Shown: positions 39,333 through 47,814 of the stretch, in pieces | Layout: every line of letters begins with the position of its first letter | How positions within the stretch are numbered: the stretch's first letter is position 1 | Source: a virus | DNA length: 64,000 nucleotides | Reading direction: 5' to 3' (one strand) | IMG/VR virus record: IMGVR_UViG_3300031344_000002 | Coordinates: 154,382 to 218,381 of that record | Notes under the pieces: generated by a model | Database searches by the model: none | What the model saw: the letters and a program-made list of their open reading frames with translations, nothing else | What the model was told of the DNA's origin: nothing | Position numbers and translations under genes: made by a program

Positions 39333-40589
39333 TTAATCTTTAATCATATTAATACCATCTAAGTCCACAATTCTTGACTCAATCATTTTCATTAATTCAG
39401 TCATTGGTCTTGTTTCTTCTTCTGCATTAATTGCGGTTTCGATTGGTAATTCATTGGCTTTGATAAGAGCAATTTGCTTTTCTAATTCTTCAATTTCGTA
39501 GGCACAATAATCGTCTTCATAGTAAGGCAACTCAATAATATCAATTTTTCCGTCAGTATATGTAGCCATTCCATAAGGAAAATAGGAATTTACCCTCATT
39601 TTAGTACACTCACTTTTTGGTACTGAAATTACATTTGCCGGATTAACAAGACAAACTAGAATTACTGAACCACTATCTGCGTAACTACTTACATATGAGG
39701 TACATCCAACATGTAACCCAAAAGAACAGTCTTCATCTGGACTGCCATTACATTCTTTTCTTTCCATATGAACTGGTACACCAAGTTCAATATTCATTGT
39801 TTGACTATACATATCAGTATACTTTGCAGTAGCTTCAGTGCTTTCTTTATCTTCACTATTAACGATAGCAGAGAATAATTCACCGAGTTTACCAAGTATT
39901 TCAACACCCTTTTCTTTTTCATTCCAATTTTCAGCAGTTTCAATTTTGGTTATTTGATAAGTGAAATCTTCAAAATCCATATCATCAATTTCACCATCTT
40001 CAGCATAAGTTTTCTGAAAATCTTTATATACTACATATTTATTCGGAGAGCATTTCCAATCTTTCTTAACGTGTAACGCTTGATTGGTAACAAATTCTTC
40101 AAATGTATTGTCTTTTTCTTCACCATTCTTACGATAAACTGCTTTGTAAACGACCATGTAACCTTTGTCGGTTAAAACGAAGTCATGGGCGGTGATAAAA
40201 TCAAAAAGACTTGTACGAACTCTCACATCGGGATTAATCATTAATAATTTCCAGAAATTAATGATTGCATCTAAAGGATATCCATTTTCATGGTATTCTT
40301 TAATGGTATCAATGAGAACCATTGGTAAGGGTGTATTAAACCCTGCAAGATATACTTCACCACTTTCGCTATCAGCTTCCAAACCAGCCATCATTGCAAT
40401 TCTTGTTTTTTCATTAAGGTATGAACGAACCTTTTTAATATTTTCATCAGTGGGATTTTCTTTTGCTATTAGAACTAATTTAAATAGTTCATTTGCTTCT
40501 TCAGGACTACCACAATTCTTTTTATGAAGTTTTCCATCTATTGATAGATTTACTACATTCCCGGTCTTGATAGCATTAATGTTTTTCAT
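39333..40589 (-). CDS. rIIB: rIIB-like protein
   Basis: A 418-residue homolog of the T4 rIIB family. After an N-terminal HTH-like and helical part, the marks are SLFDFITAHDFVLTDKGYMVVYKAVYR, GVPVHMERKECN, the CSFGLHVGCTSYVSSYADSGSVILVCLVNPANVISVPKSECTKMRVNSYFP block and an acidic tail. In T4, rIIA and rIIB act together at the membrane in lysis control and in excluding other phages (RexAB response); the mechanism is not settled. The partner rIIA lies at 43647-45965 on the same strand, separated by small genes. The gene has its own phage-type promoter (40640-40666) and terminator. Confidence 0.87.
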   Translation of the reverse strand: MKNINAIKTGNVVNLSIDGKLHKKNCGSPEEANELFKLVLIAKENPTDENIKKVRSYLNEKTRIAMMAGLEADSESGEVYLAGFNTPLPMVLIDTIKEYHENGYPLDAIINFWKLLMINPDVRVRTSLFDFITAHDFVLTDKGYMVVYKAVYRKNGEEKDNTFEEFVTNQALHVKKDWKCSPNKYVVYKDFQKTYAEDGEIDDMDFEDFTYQITKIETAENWNEKEKGVEILGKLGELFSAIVNSEDKESTEATAKYTDMYSQTMNIELGVPVHMERKECNGSPDEDCSFGLHVGCTSYVSSYADSGSVILVCLVNPANVISVPKSECTKMRVNSYFPYGMATYTDGKIDIIELPYYEDDYCAYEIEELEKQIALIKANELPIETAINAEEETRPMTELMKMIESRIVDLDGINMIKD

Positions 40590-40639
40590 TTTAATTTTTT
40601 TATGTTAATAAATTATGTTTCTCTAAATTCTATGTAATA

Positions 40640-40666
40640 ATACGGAATAAATTTAGTAATGTTACA
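40640..40666 (-). promoter_or_regulatory. Phage-type promoter element
   Basis: Minus strand: TGTAACA, 13 bases, TCCGTAT (one change). About 50 bases upstream of the rIIB start. Confidence 0.65.
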
Positions 40667-40705
40667 AAATTACTTAATTATTTTATTCTATATTAGTAAC
40701 TAATA

Positions 40706-41040
40706 TTAATAACCTTTACAATGTCTTAAAAAAGAATACAATTCCGGGTCTTCAATTTTTGCATCATTAAAATTTGCAAAACTTTGTCTTATCACAGCTT
40801 CAATTGCTTTTTATCAATATCTGTTGTAGCTTGTGTCCATTCATAATGAAACTTTACCAGTTCCTGACGTTTACCTTCAACATAGCTTTGTGTTTGTTCA
40901 AATACAGTTCTGTTCGCATTCTGTTGTGCTTTACCAACTGTTTTGGTATAACCAACACCTAAATATCCCAATCCAAAAGCTATTCCAATCATTATTGCTG
41001 TTCCTAGAACAACAAATAATATCCATTTAATTATACTCAT
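40706..41040 (-). pseudogene. Conserved phage membrane protein with a -1 frameshift
   Basis: The frame from 41040 reads MSIIKWILFVVLGTAIMIGIAFGLGYLGV (membrane helix), then GKAQQNANRTVFEQTQSYVEGKRQELVKFHYEWTQA and stops at 40792. In the -1 frame from the A5 run (plus-strand 40808-40812) it goes on as KAIEAVIRQSFANFNDAKIEDPELYSFLRHCKGY to 40706. The joined protein matches a conserved phage family in which both halves are one chain, so the shift is real damage, recoding or a homopolymer error. Its helix resembles that of the next gene (GLGYLGV). Confidence 0.75.
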
Positions 41041-41044
41041 ATAT

Positions 41045-41584
41045 TTATTCTTTTACGTTTATGGTGCAAATATTATCCGGTAATGGAAATGGTACAACAG
41101 TAATTTTAGGTTCTATATACAGAGGACATGGATTACCCGTTTTAGGATTTACTAGTAAAACCCAAGTACCTTCTGCACTAGCAGGAGAAAATAATCCATT
41201 TGGGTCGGCTTGTGGTAAGGTAATATAACCTTGTGCATAAAGTCTTTCTATTTTTTGCGGATTAGTAAATTGTGTTGCATAAGGTATTGGGAAACCAATA
41301 CATTTACCAATATAAGAAAACTTACCAGTTACTTCAGAAAAAACATAGGCATAATTTAAAATCTTGTTGTTATCTCTGAGTTCATAAATCCATTTAAGAG
41401 TTTGTTTTTCTTGAAAATTTACAATAGCTGGCATTCCAATTTGACGTGTTCCTTCTTGCAAAATCTTTTCTTGTTGTTCTTTTTGAATTTGGTCAGAATT
41501 TGGTGATTCATCACAACTAACACCTAAATATCCTAAACCCAAAATAATTCCAATCATTGTTAAAAAATAAAATAATTTTTTCAT
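41045..41584 (-). CDS. Conserved phage envelope-associated protein, 179 aa
   Basis: MKKLFYFLTMIGIILGLGYLGVSCDES is a signal peptide or anchor; GVSC could be a weak lipobox. The rest (QEGTRQIGMPAIVNFQEKQTLKWIYELRDNN, YAYVFSEVTGKFSYIGKCIGFPIPYATQFTNPQKI, PQADPNGLFSPASAEGTWVLL) is a conserved phage family of unknown function. I chose the ATG at 41584 because an upstream ATG would add 14 residues before the signal peptide. It shares the GLGYLGV helix with the frameshifted gene downstream, so the two may work together in the envelope. Confidence 0.85.
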   Translation of the reverse strand: MKKLFYFLTMIGIILGLGYLGVSCDESPNSDQIQKEQQEKILQEGTRQIGMPAIVNFQEKQTLKWIYELRDNNKILNYAYVFSEVTGKFSYIGKCIGFPIPYATQFTNPQKIERLYAQGYITLPQADPNGLFSPASAEGTWVLLVNPKTGNPCPLYIEPKITVVPFPLPDNICTINVKE

Positions 41585-41628
41585 AATTTTTAATATTTTA
41601 ATTGTTAATAATATATTTATGTGCAATA

Positions 41629-41655
41629 TTACGAATAATATTTAATAATGTTACA
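41629..41655 (-). promoter_or_regulatory. Phage-type promoter element
   Basis: Minus strand: TGTAACA, 13 bases, TTCGTAA, followed by TATTGCAC. About 44 bases before the start at 41584. Confidence 0.7.
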
Positions 41656-41666
41656 AAATTACTTAA

Positions 41667-42020
41667 TTATTTTTTAATTAATAATAGTCCTTGATATAAA
41701 CCTTCTTCTAATGCTTCTTCATGAGTATCAAAATACGTATCATCTTCACTCTCTTCTAATATCTTATCAGAAATTAAAGTATAATCGTATGTATCATCAC
41801 TATAAAGTTTTACACATAAATGTATGTCATGTACTTCTCTTAACCATTTTTGTAACAATGCCTGTGTAGGTGCTAATACATAGTTTTCATAAATTCCTGA
41901 TATTGAACACCATCTTTCTAATTCGTTATTATGATAACAAAGTTCACAACCATTAAATTCTTTAAAACCTAATTCATGTGCTAATACAGCTATTTTCTCT
42001 GAAATTAATTCTTCCCTCAT
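41667..42020 (-). CDS. Tandem paralog family member 4 (REVHDIH type), 117 aa
   Basis: MREELISEKIAVLAHELGFKEFNGCELCY, then APTQALLQKWLREVHDIHLCVKL and HEEALEEGLYQGLLLIKK. This is the last of four head-to-tail paralogs. The shared core is an N-terminal helix (I-S-x-x-I-A-x-L-A), the block (P/C)TQ-x-LLQK-(W/Y)-LRE-x-H, and the end (Y/H)EEALE-x-GL-x-x-AL-x-LIK. The family is frequent in Bacteroidetes phages and has no known function. Overlaps its neighbour by four bases. Confidence 0.85.
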   Translation of the reverse strand: MREELISEKIAVLAHELGFKEFNGCELCYHNNELERWCSISGIYENYVLAPTQALLQKWLREVHDIHLCVKLYSDDTYDYTLISDKILEESEDDTYFDTHEEALEEGLYQGLLLIKK

Positions 42021-42400
42021 AATTCTTTAATTAAAGTAAGTGCCTGATATAAACCTTCTTCTAATGCTTCTTCGTAACTTTTATATCCAGCAAAACTTCC
42101 TGTTAAATGATTATATTCTTCATTACATTGGGTTAAATCAAATAATTGATAATTCCAATTTAAATCATCATTATTTAATGCTATATGAATATTATGTTTC
42201 TCTCGTAACCAACGTTGTAATAAATTTTGGGTTGGACAAGCTAAAGTGGTTTTATTATTATATACACCCTCTGGTTCATACCATAAATTATCCTTTTTAT
42301 TGTTAGCAAAAGATTTACCATAATAATTGGTACATTCTTCTCCAAATTTTATCTTTTTTGCAAGTATGGCTGTTTTAAATGTTACTGATTCGTCCCTCAT
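42017..42400 (-). CDS. Tandem paralog family member 3, 127 aa
   Basis: MRDESVTFKTAILAKKIKFGEECTNYYG, then CPTQNLLQRWLREKHNIHIALNND and YEEALEEGLYQALTLIKEL. All three blocks of the family are present. Differs from its neighbours mainly in the variable middle, as expected after duplication and divergence. Confidence 0.85.
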   Translation of the reverse strand: MRDESVTFKTAILAKKIKFGEECTNYYGKSFANNKKDNLWYEPEGVYNNKTTLACPTQNLLQRWLREKHNIHIALNNDDLNWNYQLFDLTQCNEEYNHLTGSFAGYKSYEEALEEGLYQALTLIKEL

Positions 42401-42403
42401 AAG

Positions 42404-42772
42404 TTATTTAATTAAATTAAGTGCAGCTTGTAAACCTAATTCTAAAACTTCTTCATAACTTCTTTCAATATCATCATCAAAATTACTTTCTATATATCCC
42501 ATTACATTTTCCACAACCCAATTCCATTGACCACAAGAATTTTCAACATAAACCAATTGTTTTTTATTTGTTGGTAATTCTCTTAAATATTTTTGAAGTA
42601 AACTCTGGGAAGGTGCATAATATTCGATTAATGTAGATTCTTCTTTTGCAGTAATATTACAATTACTAAGAGTTAATTCTCCATTTTGATAAGACATTAC
42701 ACAATATTCATTAAACCCTATTTTTTCTTTAGCAAGTTTAGCAGTTTCCAGTGAAATTATTTGTTCTTCCAT
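42404..42772 (-). CDS. Tandem paralog family member 2, 122 aa
   Basis: MEEQIISLETAKLAKEKIGFNEYCVMSYQNGELTL, then APSQSLLQKYLRELPTNKKQLVYVE and YEEVLELGLQAALNLIK. The family His after LRE is lost (LRELPTNKK), so this copy may have changed function. Three-base gaps to both sides. Confidence 0.85.
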   Translation of the reverse strand: MEEQIISLETAKLAKEKIGFNEYCVMSYQNGELTLSNCNITAKEESTLIEYYAPSQSLLQKYLRELPTNKKQLVYVENSCGQWNWVVENVMGYIESNFDDDIERSYEEVLELGLQAALNLIK

Positions 42773-42774
42773 AA

Positions 42775-43179
42775 TTATTTAATTAAATTAAGAGCTAATT
42801 CTAACCCAAATTCGAGTGCTTCTTCATATGTGGGATATTCGCCATTATCACCATACATAGAAGTGCATTTATCATGATTTTCACAATCTTCTAATTCGGG
42901 TGCATAACAAAGAACTTGAACACAATAATTAATTCCTGTTGTGTAAAATTCTGGTTGAATTATAACATGAAGATTATGCACTTCTCTTAAATATTTTTGT
43001 AAAAAACTCTGAGTACAAGCTGCATAATATTCTCCATCATAATTAAAATCTATTCTACGTGTTCCATCTTCTAAATATGGTAAAATAGAATTAAAACTAT
43101 CTGAATAACCATCGTTATATTTTATTCCTACCGCTTTTGCAAGTTTGGCAATCTTAAACGAAATTAATTGTTCTTTCAT
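42775..43179 (-). CDS. Tandem paralog family member 1, 134 aa
   Basis: MKEQLISFKIAKLAKAVGIKYNDGYSD, then ACTQSFLQKYLREVHNLHVIIQPE and YEEALEFGLELALNLIK. First and longest of the four copies. A decayed promoter-like sequence lies upstream, but in the wrong orientation; transcription probably comes from the small membrane gene at 43231-43386 or further. Confidence 0.85.
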   Translation of the reverse strand: MKEQLISFKIAKLAKAVGIKYNDGYSDSFNSILPYLEDGTRRIDFNYDGEYYAACTQSFLQKYLREVHNLHVIIQPEFYTTGINYCVQVLCYAPELEDCENHDKCTSMYGDNGEYPTYEEALEFGLELALNLIK

Positions 43180-43230
43180 AACTAATTATATTTTTTACAA
43201 ATTTAAATAAATTTTCGTTCATCTGCAATA

Positions 43231-43386
43231 TTAATCTGAATTTAATTCCTCTTTAAATTCCTCAATATTTTCTAAAAAATCTTTATATGTAAAAAATTTA
43301 AAACACCAAATAAATGTTAATATTGCACAAAACAAATATAATAGGTCTTTTAAAAAAAGTAAAATAAACAAAAATATGTATTTCAT
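43231..43386 (-). CDS. Single-helix membrane protein, 51 aa
   Basis: MKYIFLFILLFLKDLLYLFCAILTFIWCFKFF is strongly hydrophobic, and the tail (KDFLENIEEFKEELNSD) is acidic and probably cytoplasmic. Confidence 0.62.
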   Translation of the reverse strand: MKYIFLFILLFLKDLLYLFCAILTFIWCFKFFTYKDFLENIEEFKEELNSD

Positions 43387-43407
43387 AGTATTAATTTTTA
43401 ATTAGAA

Positions 43408-43638
43408 TTATTTGTTAATTTTATGTCCGCACATTTCACATCCGCTATTTCCTATTGGAAATATACTGCACTTTTCTGGCATTCTTCTTAATCTACATTT
43501 ATTTATTATATCTACGTTAACTGGTTCAGATATTTCAATAATATAATCTTTTTTTAAATCTCTAAGTTTAGTTAAAACCAAATGATGATTTTCTTTTAAC
43601 CATGCTTCAAAATCATTATCAATGAAAAGATTTTCCAT
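43408..43638 (-). CDS. Small zinc-binding protein, 76 aa
   Basis: MENLFIDNDFEAWLKENHHLVLTKLRDLKKDYIIEISEPVNVDIINKCRLRRMPEKCSIFPIGNSGCEMCGHKINK. The four C-terminal Cys (with CEMC) form a likely zinc site. It begins after the rIIA stop and is probably read with rIIA. Confidence 0.75.
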   Translation of the reverse strand: MENLFIDNDFEAWLKENHHLVLTKLRDLKKDYIIEISEPVNVDIINKCRLRRMPEKCSIFPIGNSGCEMCGHKINK

Positions 43639-43646
43639 AATCAATT

Positions 43647-45965
43647 TTAAAATTCCATAACCACTTGTAAGATAGTAATTAACTTATCATCAAAATTTTC
43701 CATTCTATAAGGTAAATTAATATACTGTAAAACTTTTTCATTCTTTGCTTGTAATGCCAAAACTTCATCAATTTGTTTTTCCAATTTCTTTTGTGCTGCA
43801 GTTATTTTTATATTTGACAGGTCAAAATATGTAGATAAATATGGTTGAATATTAGCAATCTTATTTTCTCTACTTTTTGCAGGAATTGCAACAATACCAG
43901 CTTTAACATCATTGATTTTCTTACCCCATTTAGCATTTATCATAACAAATGATTTGTTGGTATATAATTCATGAATCTGATTGTATTTCTCAATAATCAT
44001 ATTGGTCTGAAAATACTGCATAATAGTATCAGATTTCCTATATAGTATCTTATTGAAGAAATCATCAACTTTATATGCTTTCTTGCAATATTGCATATAT
44101 TTAAGGTTATTTTCAGCCAATATAATGAACATTATACTTTTCTTACTTGCACCAGACCTTCTGTTTGAAAACTGATGGTCATAATCACTGTAATAAGTTA
44201 CCGGAATATCTTCACCAAATAATGTTGTGAATATTCTATATATTTCATGCAATTTGCTTTCATCAGCTTGATTACCATAGAAAATTGGACAATTATAATC
44301 AAAAAGACTTTCAAGTATAATTCTATATTTTGAATATCCACCTACGAACTTAACTGGAATGGTTGTATTGCGTAAGTCTTTGGACATTGAGTTTTTCTTC
44401 CTGTCAATCACAAAATCTTCTGGCACTTCCAATGTATCATAATTTTGTGCATGCTTACGTATAATCTCAAAATATTCTTCTTGCATTTCAAGTAATGATT
44501 GCATATAAGTTGTTGGTTTGCCTTTATCATCACATGTACTAGTAATTTGTGTATGAAAAAGGTCAGCAACATCATTTTGAATAAGTGAAGATGAATTACT
44601 AATGATATTGTTTTTTTCAATAATATGATATGTTTCGTACAAAGACTTTAAATATGCTTGCTTAACAATCTTGCGTACAAACATATCTTCAATATATAAT
44701 AAGTTTTTATTGTTATGTAATTCATCATAACCACCATCAAATCCATTACTAGTGCTGCTCCAACGACTTTTACGAGGTTTCTTACCATAAATACGAGATT
44801 TAAAAAAGAACTTGAATAAATGCTTATCAGAAGGCATTTTCATAAAACCATATTTGAAATTTGGAAAATCAACATCAGATTGTTTAATAAGTTTGCCAGT
44901 ATTAATACTACTACCATTACTAAAATTCAATACTCCAAAATTTTGTTTTACACTAAAGTATTCTTCTAATGTCTGGACATTCTGATATTGTTTTGAAATT
45001 AAAGCAATAATTTCTTTCTTAGCTGCTTCAAGTTTTTTCTTTAATATTTTAATCGTGTTCTCATCGTAATCCAGAGTTTCACGACTTATATTTACACCTA
45101 CTTCACCAACTTCAAGTTTTAATGCAATTGGAAGTTGATAATCACTTGAACTTAAATTAAGTATATTATAATCTATAGGATATGCAACTTTACCTAAACA
45201 TACATGCATGATAGTACCATAATCATCACCTCTGAATAAGAAAGATTTTCCACGAATGATTTGATATTTATTTGTCAGGGTTTTATCATAGCGAGTACTA
45301 TTATCATCATCTTCGTCAAATCCTTCGAAAACAACATTTTCAAAATAATAGAGTTGACGTACCATTTCTTTTGTAAATGTCTGCAGGTCTTTTTCTAATA
45401 CAGGTATACGAACTTCTGTGCCATTGTGTTCGTCAGTTTTCTCGCTGTGAAGTAATGATATTATAGGAGATTTTTTACTTTCATATATTTGATATGTATA
45501 TTTGATATTATCAAATATTGTAATAATAAAATAAGAATTATCATATTCACCTTCTCCAAAACCTGTGCTACGCTTGTAAGCCAGAGGACTCTTACTGCCT
45601 AACCCCCATTGACCGATTTGTTGAATATCTTCACGTTTTGTACTACTGAACATAACTGAAAATACATTATCAATTCTTTCTGTAGACATACCTACGCCAT
45701 AATCAATAAAAGAAACATAATAATTATTTGCTTGTTTATCAAAAATTTTCTTAATTATAACCGGAGTTTTAACACCAGCTTCAACATGACTATCAAAACA
45801 ATTTGAAGTTATTTCACGTACAACACTACCAATAGGATTGGTGTAAATGTTTTTTGAAAACATTTGAAAAATAATTGTTGCAGAATCTTTTGCTAATGTA
45901 ATATTCTTTTCTACTGTAGTTGTTTGTGTTTCAACATCTGAATAACTATTAACATTTAATTTCAT
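43647..45965 (-). CDS. rIIA: rIIA-like protein with GHKL ATPase domain
   Basis: A 772-residue homolog of the T4 rIIA family. The N-terminal GHKL (Hsp90/MutL-type) ATPase domain is clear: motif N1 in VVREITSNCFDSHVEAG, motif G1 DYGVGMS, motif G2 IGQWGLGSKSPLAY, and NGTEVRIPV. The remaining 550 residues are family-specific. In T4, rIIA works with rIIB in lysis control and protection against superinfection or exclusion. The start at 45965 follows a phage-type promoter at 46011-46037. Codon use is less AT-rich than in the small neighbouring genes, suggesting good expression. Confidence 0.9.
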   Translation of the reverse strand: MKLNVNSYSDVETQTTTVEKNITLAKDSATIIFQMFSKNIYTNPIGSVVREITSNCFDSHVEAGVKTPVIIKKIFDKQANNYYVSFIDYGVGMSTERIDNVFSVMFSSTKREDIQQIGQWGLGSKSPLAYKRSTGFGEGEYDNSYFIITIFDNIKYTYQIYESKKSPIISLLHSEKTDEHNGTEVRIPVLEKDLQTFTKEMVRQLYYFENVVFEGFDEDDDNSTRYDKTLTNKYQIIRGKSFLFRGDDYGTIMHVCLGKVAYPIDYNILNLSSSDYQLPIALKLEVGEVGVNISRETLDYDENTIKILKKKLEAAKKEIIALISKQYQNVQTLEEYFSVKQNFGVLNFSNGSSINTGKLIKQSDVDFPNFKYGFMKMPSDKHLFKFFFKSRIYGKKPRKSRWSSTSNGFDGGYDELHNNKNLLYIEDMFVRKIVKQAYLKSLYETYHIIEKNNIISNSSSLIQNDVADLFHTQITSTCDDKGKPTTYMQSLLEMQEEYFEIIRKHAQNYDTLEVPEDFVIDRKKNSMSKDLRNTTIPVKFVGGYSKYRIILESLFDYNCPIFYGNQADESKLHEIYRIFTTLFGEDIPVTYYSDYDHQFSNRRSGASKKSIMFIILAENNLKYMQYCKKAYKVDDFFNKILYRKSDTIMQYFQTNMIIEKYNQIHELYTNKSFVMINAKWGKKINDVKAGIVAIPAKSRENKIANIQPYLSTYFDLSNIKITAAQKKLEKQIDEVLALQAKNEKVLQYINLPYRMENFDDKLITILQVVMEF

Positions 45966-46010
45966 TTTATTTGTGTTTTTGGTTTATACTAAGTTTCTCT
46001 TTGATATATG

Positions 46011-46037
46011 ATACGAATAATATCAAAAAATGTTACA
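46011..46037 (-). promoter_or_regulatory. Phage-type promoter element of rIIA
   Basis: Minus strand: TGTAACA, 13 bases, TTCGTAT, followed by CATATATC; 46 bases before the rIIA start. Confidence 0.75.
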
Positions 46038-46061
46038 AAAACATTATAATTTTATTAATTT

Positions 46062-46097
46062 AAAAAAGGAAAGGTTACAAAAATGCAACCCTTCCTT
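46062..46097 (-). terminator. Intrinsic terminator
   Basis: On the minus strand AAGGAAGGGTT pairs with AACCTTTCCTT (one mismatch) and a T run follows. It ends transcripts from the genes at 46205-47814 before the rIIA promoter. Confidence 0.75.
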
Positions 46098-46204
46098 GGG
46101 CAGTCCGGCACAAATAGTCCACGAAACTTCATCCACCAATCAATTTATCTTACGATAAATGATATTTTTATATTTTCGATTAATTTTTTCATTATAATAA
46201 TTTT
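46098..46204 (-). other. GC-richer 3' UTR-like stretch
   Basis: Between the stop at 46205 and the terminator lie about 100 bases without a frame; 46101-46135 is richer in G and C than its surroundings, and ATTTATC/GATAAAT (46143-46160) form a second hairpin. It may be a 3' UTR or the end of a small RNA. Confidence 0.4.
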
Positions 46205-46588
46205 TTATATATTACAAAAAAATTTAAATAATTCATTATATGTATTAAAAGAGAATTTGTAATTTCCCTGAAACAAATTATAAATTAGTGCTGCTCTATC
46301 ATTAGGATTAAAAATTCTTTCTTCTATAGATGAAGTACTTTTATAATCTTGTACCAGTTTATATAACAATTTTTCAACTTCTGTTTTAACATTTATAATT
46401 TTTTTATTTGCTTTCTTCTTATCTATTACTTTATTGATTATAGAATTGTTTTTAGGTTTTTTATGCGATTTAAAATCATATGTTACAACACTTTTGTTAT
46501 TATTTATAATAGTAGTTTTTCGAGGACTTTTAACAGTTTTGACACCCTCAACACTATAATCATATATTTTTTTGGTTTTGCTTGACAT
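46205..46588 (-). CDS. Hypothetical basic protein, 127 aa
   Basis: A Lys-rich, probably disordered N-terminal half (MSSKTKKIYDYSVEGVKTVKSPRKTTIINNN) and a helical C-terminal half (VEKLLYKLVQDYKSTSSIEERIF). Possible nucleic-acid binding; unknown. Confidence 0.75.
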   Translation of the reverse strand: MSSKTKKIYDYSVEGVKTVKSPRKTTIINNNKSVVTYDFKSHKKPKNNSIINKVIDKKKANKKIINVKTEVEKLLYKLVQDYKSTSSIEERIFNPNDRAALIYNLFQGNYKFSFNTYNELFKFFCNI

Positions 46589-46595
46589 TTTATTA

Positions 46596-46766
46596 TTAAT
46601 TTATTAATTCATCTTGCACTTTTCCACATCTTAAGCATTGTCTTTGCTGCCTATAATCATAATATCTTTGTCCATTATCACGAGAAATCATTGTTTGTGA
46701 ATATTGTATCCATTTGCCCCATTTATGTTTCCAGAAGCAACTACCTGAAGAATTATCATTTTCCAT
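46596..46766 (-). CDS. Small conserved zinc-ribbon protein, 56 aa
   Basis: MENDNSSGSCFWKHKWGKWIQYSQTMI...DYRQQRQCLRCGKVQDELIN: C-x-W-K-H-K-W-G-x-W near the start and R-x-C-x-x-C-G near the end, an order common in small phage proteins. Eight bases before the next gene. Confidence 0.75.
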   Translation of the reverse strand: MENDNSSGSCFWKHKWGKWIQYSQTMISRDNGQRYYDYRQQRQCLRCGKVQDELIN

Positions 46767-46783
46767 AATAAATTTTTTAATGT

Positions 46784-47098
46784 TTATAATATGTTAAATG
46801 CGAATAAATAATTAAAAATTGTAAGAACGATAAGCACTACAATTATATAATAGACACTTGGATGTCTTTTATACATACCAATAGTATTTTTTATCGGATG
46901 TTTAGTGAAAATAACATCGAGTATACATCTATGAGCAATAATATATGGTAGAATTGAAAGAATTATTATTATGGCACTAATAAATCCAACAATATACGGA
47001 TTTGATTTGGTTTCTGCAATAATAATCGGAATCCAACACGTAATTGCCATAGCAAAATAATCTTTACCTCGTTTTAAATATTCAATTTTTTCTTCCAT
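46784..47098 (-). CDS. Four-helix membrane protein, 104 aa
   Basis: Hydrophobic stretches at about residues 14-28 (YFAMAITCWIPIIIA), 35-55 (IVGFISAIIIILSILPYIIA), and 81-101 (YYIIVVLIVLTIFNYLFAF). A basic loop (KHPIKNTIGMYKRHPS) lies between the last two. Unknown function. Confidence 0.75.
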   Translation of the reverse strand: MEEKIEYLKRGKDYFAMAITCWIPIIIAETKSNPYIVGFISAIIIILSILPYIIAHRCILDVIFTKHPIKNTIGMYKRHPSVYYIIVVLIVLTIFNYLFAFNIL

Positions 47099-47103
47099 AT
47101 TAA

Positions 47104-47250
47104 CTATTTATTTAATTTACTAACTAGTTCTCCATTGTTTCCCCATAAAACTAAGAATAATATTAAAACTAATTTCCAGTCATAAAATATCCAAGCTAAA
47201 GCCAATCCTATAAAAAGAATTAACGTTCCAAAAATTTGTAATTTTTTCAT
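47104..47250 (-). CDS. Membrane protein, 48 aa
   Basis: MKKLQIFGTLILFIGLALAWIFYDWKLVLILFLVLWGNNGELVSKLNK: two short hydrophobic stretches in a hairpin arrangement. In series with the membrane gene downstream. Confidence 0.65.
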   Translation of the reverse strand: MKKLQIFGTLILFIGLALAWIFYDWKLVLILFLVLWGNNGELVSKLNK

Positions 47251-47259
47251 AAATAATAT

Positions 47260-47814
47260 TTATTTATTTTTCAATTTATTTAAATGTTCGATATCTTGTG
47301 GTGTTCCACTGAAATTAATCATTTCAAACCATGCTATTTTTAGGTCATCAGAAATTAAATCATCATCATATTCATAAGCCACATCAGCTTTAACCCATTT
47401 AGTAAATAATAATTCATTTTGCCCCCAATCATCTAAATCTTTGAAATAATATTCATTGCCTTTCCAGATGATAGGAAATTCATTACGACAAAAACCAATC
47501 CAAGCCGATAATCTTTGTTTACCATCAATTACTTGAAATGTTTTATGTTCGTGATGAATAAATGACATCATAGAGATGTTTAGATTTTTTAAAATTGATA
47601 ATATTAATTCTTGTTTCTGAAATAATGTCCAGACAAAAGGACGTTGTAAGTTCATTTTCTTTGTTGGTAAGTATACATCGAAATCTAAATCATATGGAAA
47701 ACTATCATTTTTCTTTTTTTCTATTATATCTTTTATATTAAATGCAACCAATCCATAGTTAATATGAAAAGGTAACTTTATTCTTACATCAGTTAATTTA
47801 AGTTCTTTTTTCAT
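47260..47814 (-). CDS. DUF262 (GmrSD/ParB-like) protein, 184 aa
   Basis: NLQRPFVWTLFQKQELILSILKN, then FQVIDGKQRLSAWIGFCRNEFPI and finally FEMINFSGTPQDIEHLNKLKNK. These are the marks of DUF262: the Q-R-P-(F/Y)-x-W opening, the D-G-(K/Q)-Q-R catalytic strand and the N-x-x-G-x-x-x-x-x-x-H closing. DUF262 is the GTPase/nuclease-like half of GmrSD, a type IV restriction system, but stand-alone short forms are common in phages, where the job is not known. The C-terminal DUF1524 HNH nuclease is absent. Overlaps the next gene by four bases. Confidence 0.85.
   Translation of the reverse strand: MKKELKLTDVRIKLPFHINYGLVAFNIKDIIEKKKNDSFPYDLDFDVYLPTKKMNLQRPFVWTLFQKQELILSILKNLNISMMSFIHHEHKTFQVIDGKQRLSAWIGFCRNEFPIIWKGNEYYFKDLDDWGQNELLFTKWVKADVAYEYDDDLISDDLKIAWFEMINFSGTPQDIEHLNKLKNK

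Noticed and set aside
40165-40527. A plus-strand frame of 120 residues inside rIIB
   Set aside because: Lies opposite a strongly conserved rIIB segment, has no promoter and no recognisable protein character.
43194-43220. A plus-strand match to the phage promoter spacing (TTTACAA-N13-TTCGTTC)
   Set aside because: Only the second half fits, it points away from every gene nearby and has no plus-strand gene after it. Probably a decayed copy.
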